A stretch of DNA of 64,000 nucleotides from Loktanella sp. 3ANDIMAR09 (GCF_001420005.1 NZ_LJAK01000006.1:62001-126000), one strand, 5' to 3'. Shown: positions 1 to 9,288, numbered from the stretch's first letter. The notes: generated by a model from the sequence alone, not told the origin. Numbers and translations are program-made.

Positions 1-1
1 A

Positions 2-271
2 GCCGGTGCGACCGTCGACTACGCGACCCGCCTGAAGGCACGTGTCGGTGTGCCCGTGGGACCGGGTGTCGCCTACGGTGTCGGTGGTTTCATCCTTGCC
101 ACATCCGATCAGCTCGATGATGGCCGTGGCTACCTCTACGGTGTGGCCTACGACATGCCCTTTGGTGATTCCTACCATGTGGGTGCTGAAATCCTGCAGC
201 ATGAATTTGACGATGACGTCCTCGAGGTGGGTGTGACCACGTTCAAGGTGCGCGTCGGCTTCAACTTCTGA
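2..271 (+). CDS. Outer-membrane beta-barrel protein, C-terminal fragment
   Basis: The 5' end lies outside the window, so only about 89 residues are visible. They show the alternating polar/aromatic pattern of transmembrane beta-strands (for example VGPGVAYGVGGFILA) and end in a terminal phenylalanine (KVRVGFNF), the usual signal for BAM-dependent insertion in the outer membrane. This fits a small opacity/OmpA-like barrel, but the substrate or role cannot be told from the fragment. No terminator with a T-run follows on this strand; the hairpin after the gene faces the other way. Confidence 0.6.
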   Translation, partial: AGATVDYATRLKARVGVPVGPGVAYGVGGFILATSDQLDDGRGYLYGVAYDMPFGDSYHVGAEILQHEFDDDVLEVGVTTFKVRVGFNF

Positions 272-320
272 ACATCGCCGGACCGGAACCCGACGGGTCC
301 GGTCGGCCCCTCCTCGACAA

Positions 321-346
321 AAAACCGCGGCCCGTCGGGGCCGCGG
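321..346 (-). terminator. Rho-independent terminator of the phoX gene
   Basis: A 9-bp perfect stem (CCGCGGCCC / GGGCCGCGG) with a 4-base loop is followed on the minus strand by a run of T. It lies about 57 bases past the phoX stop codon, so it should end that transcript. Confidence 0.75.
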
Positions 347-402
347 TCATGATCTTTGCGGGTCTCACCCGGCACGATTACCGTGCCGGGCTATTTGTGT
401 CG

Positions 403-2328
403 TCAGCCGACCAGCGCGCCGTCATCACGCTTGACCACAACGATGGCGGACCGGGGCAGCGACCCTTCGCCATCGGGGAAATTGCCGCCCGGATGCTGGA
501 TGCCGACGAACATCGACCGCTTGTCTGCGGACCATGTCAGACCTGTGACCTCGGACCCGTTGGGGCCGGTCAGGAACCGGCGGATCTCGCCCGTGACCGG
601 GTCACCCACCAGCATCTGGTTGTTGCCCATGCCGGCAAAGTCGCCTTCGTTGTCGTCATCACCGTCGGTCTGGATCCACATCATGCCCGTCGTGTCGAAC
701 ATCATCCCGTCGGGCGAGTTGAACATGTTCCCGGCGTTGATGTTGGCCGTTCCGGCATAGGGGCCTTCGGTGTGAACCGTCGGGTTGCCCGCCATCACAT
801 ACAGATCCCAGTCAAAGGTGGATGCGGCATGGTCGTCGCCATGCGGACGCCAGCGCACGATCTGACCATAGTTGTTGACCTCGCGCGGGTTGGGCGCGTT
901 CACGGTCATCGGTTCCCCGGCTGCATTGGTGCGGATCGCACCTGCGTCGTCGGTGGCACCGCGGCGCGAATTGTTGGTCAGGCAGCAATAGCCTTCGATC
1001 GCCGTGGGGTTGACGGCGATCCACTCGGGACGGTCCATCGTGGTGGCACTGACCGCAGTGCCCGCCATACGGGTAAAGATCGCGATCTCGGCCTCGGACA
1101 TGCCGGTGTCCTCTGGCGTCAGCGCCAGCCAGATGCCGGTGCCGTCGTCATTGAACTTGGCCACATGCAGCTGACCTTCGCTCAGCAGGGTCGAGGTATC
1201 GCCACCGGGGACATAGACGTCGCGGCTGACCCATTTGTACATGTATTCGCCACGCTCGTCGTCACCCATGTAGACGACGACACGACCGTCGGGTGCCAGC
1301 GCATAGGCGGCGTTCTCGTGCTTGAAACGGCCCAGTGCGGTATGTTTCACCGGTGTCGCATCCGGGTTCCAGGGGTCGATTTCCACGACATAGCCCGCGC
1401 GATGCGGCTCGTTCGGGTTCTTCGACAGATCGAAACGCGCGTCGAAACCGTGATAGTTGTAGCGACCGGGATCGACCTCGGTCGATACGCCGTAACGCTT
1501 GAACCCGTTGGCATGGACCTCGTCCAGCGACAGTTCGGCGGTGGTGCCAAAGTAGCCGTTAAAGTTTTCTTCGCAGGTCAGATAGGTGCCCCAGGGGGTG
1601 CGACCCGAACCACAGTTGTTGAACGTGCCCAGCGACTGGGTGCCAGTCGGATCGGCCGCCGTCTTGAGCAGGTCATGACCTGCGGCGGGTCCGTCGATCA
1701 TCATCGGGGTGCGGTGGTGGATGCGACGGTTGTAGGGGCTGTCGACCACGACCTGCCAGCCGTCATCGCCTTCGGCCACTTCCATCACGGTCACGCCCTG
1801 GAAATTCTGCAGACGGATCACGTCATCGGCAGAGACAGGCTGACCTTCTTGTTCGGCAGGCAGGTTGATGCCGCCGTTCACATATTCGGAATTCACGACC
1901 AGCAGTTCGGTGTCACCCTTGTGGAACAGTTCCATCCCGTCGGTGTTTTCGCCGAACACGCGGTCAGACCCTTCGGTCGGAATGCCGGTCGCGGGGTCGA
2001 ATGCGGGCGCGTCGCTGAACAGCGCATCACCCCAGCGCACCAGAACGTCCCATTTGTAACCGGCGGGCACATGCACCGTGCCATCGGTCTGCGGCGCCAG
2101 CTGTTCAAAGGCAAAGCGCGACGCCTGCTGCGCCATCGCAGAGGTGCCGTTCAGCAGCCCGGTGCCCATCACGGCTGCACCGGATCCGAACGCCAGCACG
2201 CCGCCCAGAAAACCGCGACGCGAGATTGCACGTTCGACAACGCGGTCAAAATCCTGAACTTCGTCGCGCGGAAATTTCAGCTCGTCTTCATCATCGAATG
2301 ACAGCTCGTCGTAATTGATCTGATCCAT
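403..2328 (-). CDS. phoX: PhoX-family alkaline phosphatase (DUF839), Tat-exported
   Basis: A 641-residue protein of the PhoX/DUF839 family, Fe/Ca-dependent phosphomonoesterases that release phosphate outside the cytoplasm and are common in marine bacteria. A twin-arginine motif (SRRGF, residues 36-40) followed by a hydrophobic stretch and an Ala-rich cleavage region indicates folded export. The family hallmark GRTPWGTYLTCEEN occurs near residue 240. Length is normal for PhoX. The gene is monocistronic, divergent from the DJ-1-like gene, with a candidate PhoB box upstream. Some DUF839 proteins have not been shown to be phosphatases, so the exact activity is inferred. Confidence 0.85.
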   Translation of the reverse strand: MDQINYDELSFDDEDELKFPRDEVQDFDRVVERAISRRGFLGGVLAFGSGAAVMGTGLLNGTSAMAQQASRFAFEQLAPQTDGTVHVPAGYKWDVLVRWGDALFSDAPAFDPATGIPTEGSDRVFGENTDGMELFHKGDTELLVVNSEYVNGGINLPAEQEGQPVSADDVIRLQNFQGVTVMEVAEGDDGWQVVVDSPYNRRIHHRTPMMIDGPAAGHDLLKTAADPTGTQSLGTFNNCGSGRTPWGTYLTCEENFNGYFGTTAELSLDEVHANGFKRYGVSTEVDPGRYNYHGFDARFDLSKNPNEPHRAGYVVEIDPWNPDATPVKHTALGRFKHENAAYALAPDGRVVVYMGDDERGEYMYKWVSRDVYVPGGDTSTLLSEGQLHVAKFNDDGTGIWLALTPEDTGMSEAEIAIFTRMAGTAVSATTMDRPEWIAVNPTAIEGYCCLTNNSRRGATDDAGAIRTNAAGEPMTVNAPNPREVNNYGQIVRWRPHGDDHAASTFDWDLYVMAGNPTVHTEGPYAGTANINAGNMFNSPDGMMFDTTGMMWIQTDGDDDNEGDFAGMGNNQMLVGDPVTGEIRRFLTGPNGSEVTGLTWSADKRSMFVGIQHPGGNFPDGEGSLPRSAIVVVKRDDGALVG

Positions 2329-2400
2329 GTCCCGTCCTGTCTTTGCAGAAAAATTATCTCCCTCGCCTGAACGCGAGGTGTGATTCTGACGCTAGGGAAT

Positions 2401-2422
2401 GCACGTAACAGATGAATGTCAT
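2401..2422 (-). promoter_or_regulatory. Candidate PhoB (Pho) box upstream of phoX
   Basis: Read on the minus strand, two 11-base units, ATGACATTCAT and CTGTTACGTGC, sit 73-94 bases before the phoX start. Each 7-base core matches the alphaproteobacterial Pho box CTGTCAT at 5 of 7 positions, with the expected 11-base period. The match is imperfect; its weight comes mainly from the position ahead of a phosphate-scavenging gene. Confidence 0.35.
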
Positions 2423-2578
2423 GGCCTGGGTGACTGACATGGATGCGACCGGGGCCTGTGCTGCCGCAACGTTATCGCCCCGTGATGGAACAATCGCCAA
2501 CCCCTGCGCATTGGGAAAGTGAATGCCGCGGTCACCACACCGCGGCCTTGTGCATTTGTTTCCTAGAAAGGATACCCC

Positions 2579-3253
2579 ATGAAAATTCTGATGGTTCTGA
2601 CCTCGCACGATCAACTGGGCGACACCGGCAAGAAAACCGGTTTCTGGCTGGAAGAATTTGCAGCACCCTACTACGTGTTCAAGGACGCCGGTGCCGACAT
2701 CACGCTCGCATCGCCCAAGGGAGGCCAGCCACCGCTGGACCCCGGTTCGGACACCGAGGATGCGCAAACGCCCGCCACGGACCGTTTCAAGGCCGACGAC
2801 GACGCGCAAAAGGTTCTGGCCAACACGCATGTGCTGTCCACAATCGACGCCAGCGACTATGACGCAGTGTTCTATCCGGGCGGCCACGGGCCACTGTGGG
2901 ACCTGTCCCAGGATGCCGACAGCATCAAGCTGATCGAATCCGTTGTCGCATCAGATCGCCCGCTGGGTGCCGTCTGCCACGCCCCCGCCGTGTTCCAGAA
3001 CACCAAGGGTGCCGACGGCAAGCCGCTGGTCTCGGGTCGCAAGGTCACGGGCTTCACCAATACCGAAGAAGAGGCCGTGGGCCTGACCGATGTGGTGCCG
3101 TTCCTGGTCGAGGACATGCTCAAGGCGAACGGCGGCCACTATGAAAAGGCCGACGATTGGGCGTCATTTGTCGTGACCGACGGCAAACTGGTCACGGGTC
3201 AGAACCCGGCTTCGTCTGAAGAAGCCGCCAAGGAACTGCTCAAACTGGTCTGA
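2579..3253 (+). CDS. DJ-1/PfpI family protein (Hsp31-like glyoxalase III/deglycase type)
   Basis: 224 residues with the fold markers of the DJ-1/PfpI superfamily. The nucleophile elbow AVCHAPA places the reactive cysteine at residue 133 followed by His134, and PGGHGPLWDL supplies the oxyanion-side loop. The extended N-terminal region (TGFWLEEFAAPYYVF) is typical of the Hsp31 branch, whose members detoxify methylglyoxal or repair glycated molecules; others are chaperones. A Shine-Dalgarno AGAAAGGA precedes the ATG. It stands alone, divergent from phoX, with no visible partner genes. Confidence 0.85.
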   Translation: MKILMVLTSHDQLGDTGKKTGFWLEEFAAPYYVFKDAGADITLASPKGGQPPLDPGSDTEDAQTPATDRFKADDDAQKVLANTHVLSTIDASDYDAVFYPGGHGPLWDLSQDADSIKLIESVVASDRPLGAVCHAPAVFQNTKGADGKPLVSGRKVTGFTNTEEEAVGLTDVVPFLVEDMLKANGGHYEKADDWASFVVTDGKLVTGQNPASSEEAAKELLKLV

Positions 3254-3255
3254 AT

Positions 3256-3287
3256 GAAAAAGCCGGGGCGCATTTCGCGTCCCGGCT
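3256..3287 (-). terminator. Terminator downstream of the porin gene
   Basis: An imperfect GC-rich stem (AGCCGGG / CCCGGCT plus inner pairs including one G-U) is followed on the minus strand by TTTTT. It lies between the convergent DJ-1-like and porin genes, oriented to end the porin transcript, and may work in both directions. Confidence 0.7.
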
Positions 3288-3334
3288 CTCGGACATGCGG
3301 CGGACGGCCCGCAGGCCGCCCGCAATTTCAGGGA

Positions 3335-4435
3335 TCAGAACGTATACGTCACGGACGCCTGAACCCGGTCCACGTCATAGGACTGACCGCCAAAGGTGTC
3401 GCGCGAGCCATAGAAATACTCGACCCCGACGCTGGTATTTTCCACGATGTCGTAGTTCGCATTCACGTGGATGGTTTCCAGCTTTTCGGTGCTGTCAGCC
3501 GTCGCGCCCGTATCGTTTTCACGCACACCATACATCGCCCGCAGCGTCAGCTTGTCTCCGACGGCCTGCGTGAGTGAAATGTAGGCGGCCTGCATTTCAA
3601 TGGCATCACCGTCGGAGTCCAGATCCTCGCCCAGAAACACCATATAGGAGTTGATGCCTTCGCCCATGGTATAGGCGGCATCAATCGTGGTGTTCCCAAA
3701 TGTCGCCGTCCCCGACAGGTTGACGCCGTAGGTATCGACCTCGCCGCCCGCGCCGTCATTGATATCGCCCGTCAGGACAGAGGCGCGCAAAAGCAGCGGG
3801 TCCGTGTCATAGGCCAAAGCCGCGATGAACACCGGGCTGTCGCTGTCACCGTTCGATTCCTCGATCGCGGCCTCTGCCACGAAATTCCCGCCAAATTCCG
3901 CCGTATAGCGCAGCTGTGTCTGCCGGGCGAAGGGGATCGCGGCGAGGCCCTGAAAATCCAGTGTCGCCGGATAAGACGAAAGCGGCATGAAGGTCGTCCA
4001 GTATTTACCGACCCGGATGCCGCCCAGCGTTGCCGTCGCATGGCGCAAACGAAAGGTTTCACCCTCGCCGTAGAAATCGCCCTCGACCTGTGTGCCCAGC
4101 TCGCCCATCGGGGTCTGGGTCGTGGTGCGGAAACCCAACCGGGTCTGCCGCGCGGTCGCATTAAAGAAATCACCTTCTTCGCTGGCTTCGCCGATGGCGT
4201 TCAGACCAAAGGTGGTGTTCCCCAGCTCGTAGCCAAAGTCATAGATGAGGTCAGCCTTGATGTAGCCATAGAGGTCAAGTTCCGTCCCGCTTCCGAAACT
4301 CAGGGGGGCGGTACGCGGTGCTGCCTCCAGTTCGGCGACACGCGCCTCGAGTGCGGCAACGCGGTCGGTGTGGGCCTCTGCGTGGGCGGCAGTCGCACCG
4401 ACCGACGCAAGTGCAATGATCAGTCTGGTCTTCAT
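3335..4435 (-). CDS. DcaP-like outer-membrane porin
   Basis: 366 residues. A short signal peptide (residues 1-19, ending AHA) is followed by a coiled-coil heptad stretch (RVAALEARVAELEAA) and the strand LYGYIKADLIYDFG, an arrangement typical of DcaP-like trimeric porins. The C terminus ends in VTYTF, the beta-barrel assembly signal. Family members carry small anionic or dicarboxylic solutes across the outer membrane; the solute here is unknown. An ATG 15 bases upstream lacks proper spacing to a ribosome site, whereas GGAG sits 9 bases before the chosen start. Single-gene unit with its own terminator. Confidence 0.8.
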   Translation of the reverse strand: MKTRLIIALASVGATAAHAEAHTDRVAALEARVAELEAAPRTAPLSFGSGTELDLYGYIKADLIYDFGYELGNTTFGLNAIGEASEEGDFFNATARQTRLGFRTTTQTPMGELGTQVEGDFYGEGETFRLRHATATLGGIRVGKYWTTFMPLSSYPATLDFQGLAAIPFARQTQLRYTAEFGGNFVAEAAIEESNGDSDSPVFIAALAYDTDPLLLRASVLTGDINDGAGGEVDTYGVNLSGTATFGNTTIDAAYTMGEGINSYMVFLGEDLDSDGDAIEMQAAYISLTQAVGDKLTLRAMYGVRENDTGATADSTEKLETIHVNANYDIVENTSVGVEYFYGSRDTFGGQSYDVDRVQASVTYTF

Positions 4436-4602
4436 GGCCGTCGTCTCCATCTCTTTTTTCGCAATTTTGGGTGTGCAGTAACACCTAGACCACGATCATG
4501 TGAGGTCGAGGAACCAAGAGCCAATGCGTTAATATATAACGAAAAGTAACAGTATTCAGACCCACATCGCAGGTCAGGACCTATGGCCCTGCCCAGCCCG
4601 GT

Positions 4603-5568
4603 TCAGTCGCGCGGGGCCGCCGCCCGTTGCAGGCGATCGTTGATTGCGCGACCCAGCCCGCGATCCGGCACCGGTGCCACGGCAATCGCGCTGGCCCCCA
4701 TCGCATCCAGACGGTGCAGACAGTCGAACAATCGCGCAGCGGCCTCTTGCAGGTCACCGCTTGCCGACAGGGTCAGATCGCCTGTGACCGCCCCGAACCC
4801 CAACAGGGTTTCACCGGGCAAGGCCTGCACCGCGTTCAGCCGCACCCGGCCCCGCGGCGCATAATGGCTGGCCAATTGTCCGGGTGCTGACGGTGCTGCC
4901 GCGTCATCTGCCCCCACAGCCAACACACCGCCCAGCGCCGCCTCGATCGCCTCGGTCGGCACACCGCCGGCACGCAACAGACGCGGTGTTCCAGCCACGC
5001 TGACAATCGTTGATTCCAGACCCACATCGCAGGCCCCGCCATCCACGACCGCCGCGATCCGCCCGGCCAGCCCCGACAGCACATGCGCAGCCGTCGTCGG
5101 TGAAATCCGGCCCGACGGATTGGCAGAGGGTGCTGCCACCGGCCCGCCAAAGGCACGCAACACGCCCTGCGCCACGGGATGATCGGGCACCCGCACCGCC
5201 AGCGTATCCAGTCCGGCCGTCACCAGTGACGAAATACCGGCATCCGCCCGCATCCGCCCGACCAGCGTCAGTGCCCCCGGCCAGAACGCCTGCGCCAGCA
5301 CCTGCCCATCCGCGCCCAGATCAATCAGGTCTGCGGCATCGGCCAGACTGGCGACATGCACGATCAACGGATTAAAGCTTGGTCGCCCCTTGGCGGCATA
5401 GATCCCCGCTACCGCATCGGCGTTGCGTGCATCCGCGCCCAACCCGTAGACCGTTTCGGTCGGAAAGGCGACGCAGGCCCCCTGGGCCAGCAGCGCAGCG
5501 GCCCGCGACAGACCTGCTGCATCCGGTCGCAAGTGTTCTGACGTGGCGTTTGCGTTGCGCGGTTGCAT
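4603..5568 (-). CDS. tsaC: L-threonylcarbamoyladenylate synthase (Sua5/YrdC)
   Basis: 321 residues, matching the two-domain Sua5 form. The N-terminal YrdC domain has the conserved FPTETVYGLGADA and KGRPSFNPLIVH segments that bind threonine, bicarbonate and ATP, and PVAAPSANPSGRISPT. The C-terminal Sua5 domain begins after about residue 215. The enzyme makes threonylcarbamoyl-AMP for the t6A37 modification of tRNAs reading ANN codons, in the cytoplasm. The frame stays open 36 codons further upstream, but that stretch overlaps the divergent acyl-CoA dehydrogenase start; the start at MQPRNANAT gives normal family length. Confidence 0.93.
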   Translation of the reverse strand: MQPRNANATSEHLRPDAAGLSRAAALLAQGACVAFPTETVYGLGADARNADAVAGIYAAKGRPSFNPLIVHVASLADAADLIDLGADGQVLAQAFWPGALTLVGRMRADAGISSLVTAGLDTLAVRVPDHPVAQGVLRAFGGPVAAPSANPSGRISPTTAAHVLSGLAGRIAAVVDGGACDVGLESTIVSVAGTPRLLRAGGVPTEAIEAALGGVLAVGADDAAAPSAPGQLASHYAPRGRVRLNAVQALPGETLLGFGAVTGDLTLSASGDLQEAAARLFDCLHRLDAMGASAIAVAPVPDRGLGRAINDRLQRAAAPRD

Positions 5569-5660
5569 GCTTTGGCTACCTTCGGGCAAAGTTCGCACCG
5601 ACATACCGATCACGCTGGCCAGTGCCAAGCATGACCGTTCAGCAAAGAGGCCGTAATCAG

Positions 5661-7367
5661 ATGCCATATCGCGCACCCGCCGCCGACTATCAGTTCATCC
5701 TCGATCACGTTGCGGGCTTTGCCGAGGTCACAGCGACCGACCGCTTTGCCGAGGCGACACCCGATGTCACCAGCGCGATCCTGTCCGAGGCCGCCAAGAT
5801 GTGCGACGACATCCTCGCCCCGCTGCAACGCGCGGGTGATTTGCATCCTGCGCGTCTGGAAAACGGTGTGGTGCGCACCTCTCCGGGCTATGCCGACGGC
5901 TACAAGGCGATCGCCGAGGGCGGCTGGATCGGCATGAGTGCCTCCGAGGCCTACGGCGGCATGGGCCTGCCCTTTGCCCTGTCGATCGCCGTCAACGACC
6001 TGATGTCGGGCGCGTGCCTGTCCTTGCAGCTCAAGCCGCTGATGGCGCAGGGCCAGATCGAGGCGCTGGAACATCACGCATCCGACGCGATCAAGGATCT
6101 GTACCTGCCCAAGCTCATCAGCGGCGAATGGTCCGGCACCATGAACCTGACCGAACCGCAGGCCGGGTCCGACGTTGGTGCCCTGTCGACCAAGGCCGAA
6201 CCCAACGGCGACGGCACCTACGCGATCACCGGACAGAAAATCTACATCAGCTGGGGGGACAATGATTTCACCCGGAACGTCTGCCATCTTGTGCTGGCCC
6301 GTCTGCCCGACAGCGTGCCGGGCACCAAGGGGATCAGCCTGTTCCTTGTCCCGAAATACATCCCCGATGCCGACGGCAACCCCGGCAAACAGAACGACCT
6401 GCGCGTCGTGTCGCTGGAACATAAGATGGGCCTGCATGGCTCGCCCACTGCCGTGATGGAATATTCCGGTGCGACCGGCTGGATGGTCGGCCCCCAAAAC
6501 GGCGGCATGGCCGCGATGTTCACCATGATGAACAACGCCCGCGTCGGCGTCAGCACCCAGGGCATCGGTGCAGCCGAAGGCGCCTATCAGCACGCGTTGG
6601 CCTATGCGCTGGACCGCAAACAGGGCCGCGTCGGTGGCACCGGCACCATCGTCGAACATGCCGACGTGCGTCGGATGCTGGCCGAGATGAAGGCCGAAAC
6701 ATTCGCAGCACGGTCAATTTCCGCGATGTGCGCCGTGGCGCTGGACATGACGACCGCAACGGGTGACGCCACCTACCGCGCCCGCGCGGCCCTGCTGACG
6801 CCGATTGCAAAATCGTTCGGGTCGGATACGGGCATCAAGGTCGCCTCGATGGGGATTCAGGTCCACGGCGGCATGGGCGTGATCGAGGAAACGGGTGCGG
6901 CGCAATACGCCCGCGACGTGCGTGTCACCGCCATCTACGAAGGCACCAACGGCATTCAGGCGATGGACCTCGTGGGACGCAAGATGATGGACGGCGGAGA
7001 GGCCGCACAGGCCCTGCTGGACGAAATCCAGTCCGGCGCCGATGCGGCCAAGGGTACTTTTCCCGATCTGGCAGAGGCCGTCTGGCAAGCCGCCGCCGAT
7101 ATGTCAGAGGCGACGGATTGGCTGGTCGCACGCAGCGACATGCAGGACCGTTTCGCTGGGGCGGTCCCCTATCAGTCTGCCTTTGCCCGCGTGTTGGGGG
7201 CCCATGCCCACCTGCGGGCCGCGATGCAGAACGACCCCGCGCGTCAGCGTCTGGCCCGGTTCTACATCACCCGCCTGCTGCCAGAGGTGACGGGCCTGTT
7301 GGCGCATGTGCGCACCGGTGCCACGGACCTGATGGCCGTCACACCCGAGGATCTGGCCGTCGCTTGA
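5661..7367 (+). CDS. Acyl-CoA dehydrogenase, long-chain/DmdC-like type
   Basis: 568-residue FAD-dependent acyl-CoA dehydrogenase. The FAD/substrate segment TMNLTEPQAGSDVGAL and the catalytic-base region AIYEGTNGIQ (Glu at about residue 427) are intact, and a C-terminal extension of about 120 residues gives the length of the 3-methylmercaptopropionyl-CoA dehydrogenase (DmdC) and related long forms found in Roseobacter genomes. It could act on DMSP-derived methylmercaptopropionyl-CoA or on ordinary acyl-CoAs; the sequence does not decide. AGAGG lies 10 bases before the start. A metallo-hydrolase gene follows closely on the same strand. Confidence 0.88.
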   Translation: MPYRAPAADYQFILDHVAGFAEVTATDRFAEATPDVTSAILSEAAKMCDDILAPLQRAGDLHPARLENGVVRTSPGYADGYKAIAEGGWIGMSASEAYGGMGLPFALSIAVNDLMSGACLSLQLKPLMAQGQIEALEHHASDAIKDLYLPKLISGEWSGTMNLTEPQAGSDVGALSTKAEPNGDGTYAITGQKIYISWGDNDFTRNVCHLVLARLPDSVPGTKGISLFLVPKYIPDADGNPGKQNDLRVVSLEHKMGLHGSPTAVMEYSGATGWMVGPQNGGMAAMFTMMNNARVGVSTQGIGAAEGAYQHALAYALDRKQGRVGGTGTIVEHADVRRMLAEMKAETFAARSISAMCAVALDMTTATGDATYRARAALLTPIAKSFGSDTGIKVASMGIQVHGGMGVIEETGAAQYARDVRVTAIYEGTNGIQAMDLVGRKMMDGGEAAQALLDEIQSGADAAKGTFPDLAEAVWQAAADMSEATDWLVARSDMQDRFAGAVPYQSAFARVLGAHAHLRAAMQNDPARQRLARFYITRLLPEVTGLLAHVRTGATDLMAVTPEDLAVA

Positions 7368-7377
7368 TCCGCATGAC

Positions 7378-7401
7378 GGCGGGTTGCCTTTGCGACCCGC
7401 C
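7378..7401 (+). other. Intercistronic hairpin
   Basis: A 7-bp stem (GGCGGGT / ACCCGCC) with a 10-base loop sits just after the acyl-CoA dehydrogenase stop. No T-run follows, so it is more likely an mRNA-stabilising or processing hairpin than a full terminator. Confidence 0.35.
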
Positions 7402-7425
7402 GCAAAGCCTGCCACAAGGTCAGGC

Positions 7426-8469
7426 ATGAAGATTGCAACACCCTTTCCCGATCCACCCGCACCCGGCACCGCCATTACGGTGGCCCCCGGCATCCTGTGG
7501 ATGCGACTGCCGCTGCCGATGGCGCTGGATCACGTCAATGTCTACGCGCTGGACGACGGAGATGGCTGGACCATCGTCGATACCGGGTTCGACACGCGCA
7601 AGACCCGCGCGATCTGGCAGGATCTTCTGACGGGACCGCTTGCAGGCAAACCCGTCACCCGTGTTCTGGTCACCCACCATCACCCCGATCATATCGGGTT
7701 GGCCGGCTGGTTCATGGACAAGGGTGCGGAACTGCTGACCACGCGCACGGCCTATCTTCAGGCGCGGATGCTGGTGCTGGACGAACAATCCGAACCTCTG
7801 CCGGAACAGATCGCATTCTGGACCCGCGCCGGCATGGATGGCGCAACGCTGGCCAGGCGCAGTGCTGAACGCCCCTTCAATTTTGCCGATTGCGTGCATG
7901 GCTTGCCGCTGGGTTTCACCCGCCTGATCGAAGGCGGCACCCTGACCGCAGCAGGCCGCACCTGGGACATCCGCATGGGTGACGGCCATGCGCCGGAACA
8001 CGCAACCCTGTGGTCGCGCGACGGCGACGTCGTGCTGGGTGGGGACCAATTGTTGTTGTCCATCAGCCCGAACCTTGGCGTTTATCCAACGGAACCCGAC
8101 GCGGACCCCGTGGCCGACTGGATCGCATCTTGTGAAAGGTTCCTGCCGCATGCCCATCCGGATCAACTGATCCTCGGCGGACACAAGCTGCCCTATACCG
8201 GTCTGCCGTTGCGCCTGCGGCAGATGATCGACAACCACCACAACGCATTGGCGCGGCTGGCGGCCTACCTCGACGTTCCCCGCACGGCGGCCCAATGCTT
8301 TCCCGTTTTGTTCAAACGCACCATCGACGCGGGCACCTACGGGCTTGCGCTGGTGGAATCGGTCGCCCATCTGAATCACCTGCATCAGGCCGGGCGCGCG
8401 ACACGCGAACTGGCCGATGACGGCGCGTGGTATTTCACGGCAGCACCTGACGGCATTGCGACCGAATAG
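7426..8469 (+). CDS. MBL-fold metallo-hydrolase
   Basis: 347 residues of the metallo-beta-lactamase fold. The Zn-binding signature THHHPDH is at residues 83-89, a further ligand His occurs in GDGHAPEHA, and the bridging Asp in LGGDQLLLS. The C-terminal part resembles bacterial MBL proteins often annotated as glyoxalase II-like or LACTB2-like hydrolases. It lies 58 bases after the acyl-CoA dehydrogenase and may be a thioesterase in the same pathway, which is inference. The start MKIATPFPDPP was chosen because AAGG lies at suitable distance; an open extension of 14 codons has no such site. Confidence 0.85.
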   Translation: MKIATPFPDPPAPGTAITVAPGILWMRLPLPMALDHVNVYALDDGDGWTIVDTGFDTRKTRAIWQDLLTGPLAGKPVTRVLVTHHHPDHIGLAGWFMDKGAELLTTRTAYLQARMLVLDEQSEPLPEQIAFWTRAGMDGATLARRSAERPFNFADCVHGLPLGFTRLIEGGTLTAAGRTWDIRMGDGHAPEHATLWSRDGDVVLGGDQLLLSISPNLGVYPTEPDADPVADWIASCERFLPHAHPDQLILGGHKLPYTGLPLRLRQMIDNHHNALARLAAYLDVPRTAAQCFPVLFKRTIDAGTYGLALVESVAHLNHLHQAGRATRELADDGAWYFTAAPDGIATE

Positions 8470-8542
8470 ACCATCCGCAGGGCGTGACAGGCCCGCCCGA
8501 ATGGGCTATCTGAGCGCCAACACACACGCAGGGGACAGCCAG

Positions 8543-8677
8543 ATGTCAGACCACAAGCACGGCGAAATGGACACAACCGAACACGAAAAGACCTTTGACT
8601 GGTTCATGTGGTTCATTTCGCGCGGAACCGTCGCAATCATCGTCCTGCTGATCTTCCTCGCGCTCGTCAACGGCTGA
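8543..8677 (+). CDS. aa3-type cytochrome c oxidase subunit IV
   Basis: A 44-residue protein with one transmembrane helix (GTVAIIVLLIFLALV). The N-terminal pattern DHKHGEMDTTEHEKTFDWFMWFISRG-like core (seen as FDWFMWF before the helix) is characteristic of the tiny subunit IV that packs against the aa3 oxidase in alphaproteobacteria. It is not essential for catalysis in studied species. GGGGA precedes the ATG by 8 bases. The gene is apart from the other oxidase genes, as is usual, and its stop codon overlaps the start of the next gene (ATGA-type overlap). Confidence 0.9.
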   Translation: MSDHKHGEMDTTEHEKTFDWFMWFISRGTVAIIVLLIFLALVNG

Positions 8678-9288
8678 TGCTGACCCGGCGTCTTGTCCTG
8701 CTTGGCGGGGCTGCCGCGCTTGCTAGCTGTTCCGCACCGCAGACATCGTCGCCGCCCGACCTGATCGCCCAGCGCCAGTTCGCAGGCCCCGGTCCGCGTG
8801 TGCTGACGCTGTACACGATGCGCAGCATTTCCAACGACAGTGGCGCGCATACCGCCCTGCTGATCGACGCGCCCAGTCAGCGGATCATGTTCGATCCCGC
8901 AGGATCGTTTCGCCACAGTTTTGTCGCGGAACGCAACGACGTGCTCTTTGGCATGACCCCCGAGGTCGAAGCCTATTACGTGTCCTACCACGCGCGCGAG
9001 ACATTCTATGTCATCGCCCAGACGATCCCTGTCAGTGACGCGGTGGCCGAACGGGCCGCAACCCTCGCGCTGACGAACGGCCCCGTGCCGCAGGCTTTCT
9101 GCGCGCGGGCCACATCCGGCATTCTGCGCGCCTTGCCCGGGTTCGAGGGGCTGCCGCGCACGTTCTCGCCCAACCGGCTGTCGGATGCGTTCGGCGCACT
9201 GCCGGGCGTTGCGACACGCGAATGGCGCGAAAACGATCCAGACAACAAGGCGCTGGCGCTGGCCGAAATCGAAATGCAGATGCGCTAG
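8677..9288 (+). CDS. Uncharacterised lipoprotein
   Basis: 203 residues. The N terminus (TRRLVLLGGAAALASCS) is a lipoprotein signal with lipobox LASC, so the mature protein should be anchored through the cysteine at about residue 18. The mature part has conserved-looking segments HTALLIDAPSQRIMFDPAGSF and YVSYHARETFYVIAQ, reminiscent of proteins that handle a His/Cys active site, but I do not recognise a family. It is translationally coupled to the oxidase subunit IV gene. Its stop codon shares a CTAG with the convergent azlD. Confidence 0.7.
   Translation: MLTRRLVLLGGAAALASCSAPQTSSPPDLIAQRQFAGPGPRVLTLYTMRSISNDSGAHTALLIDAPSQRIMFDPAGSFRHSFVAERNDVLFGMTPEVEAYYVSYHARETFYVIAQTIPVSDAVAERAATLALTNGPVPQAFCARATSGILRALPGFEGLPRTFSPNRLSDAFGALPGVATREWRENDPDNKALALAEIEMQMR

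Noticed and set aside
349-2301. A 650-codon open frame on the plus strand opposite phoX
   Set aside because: It is the antisense shadow of phoX, rich in His, Arg and Val, with no ribosome site or domain; high-GC codon use leaves the opposite strand open.
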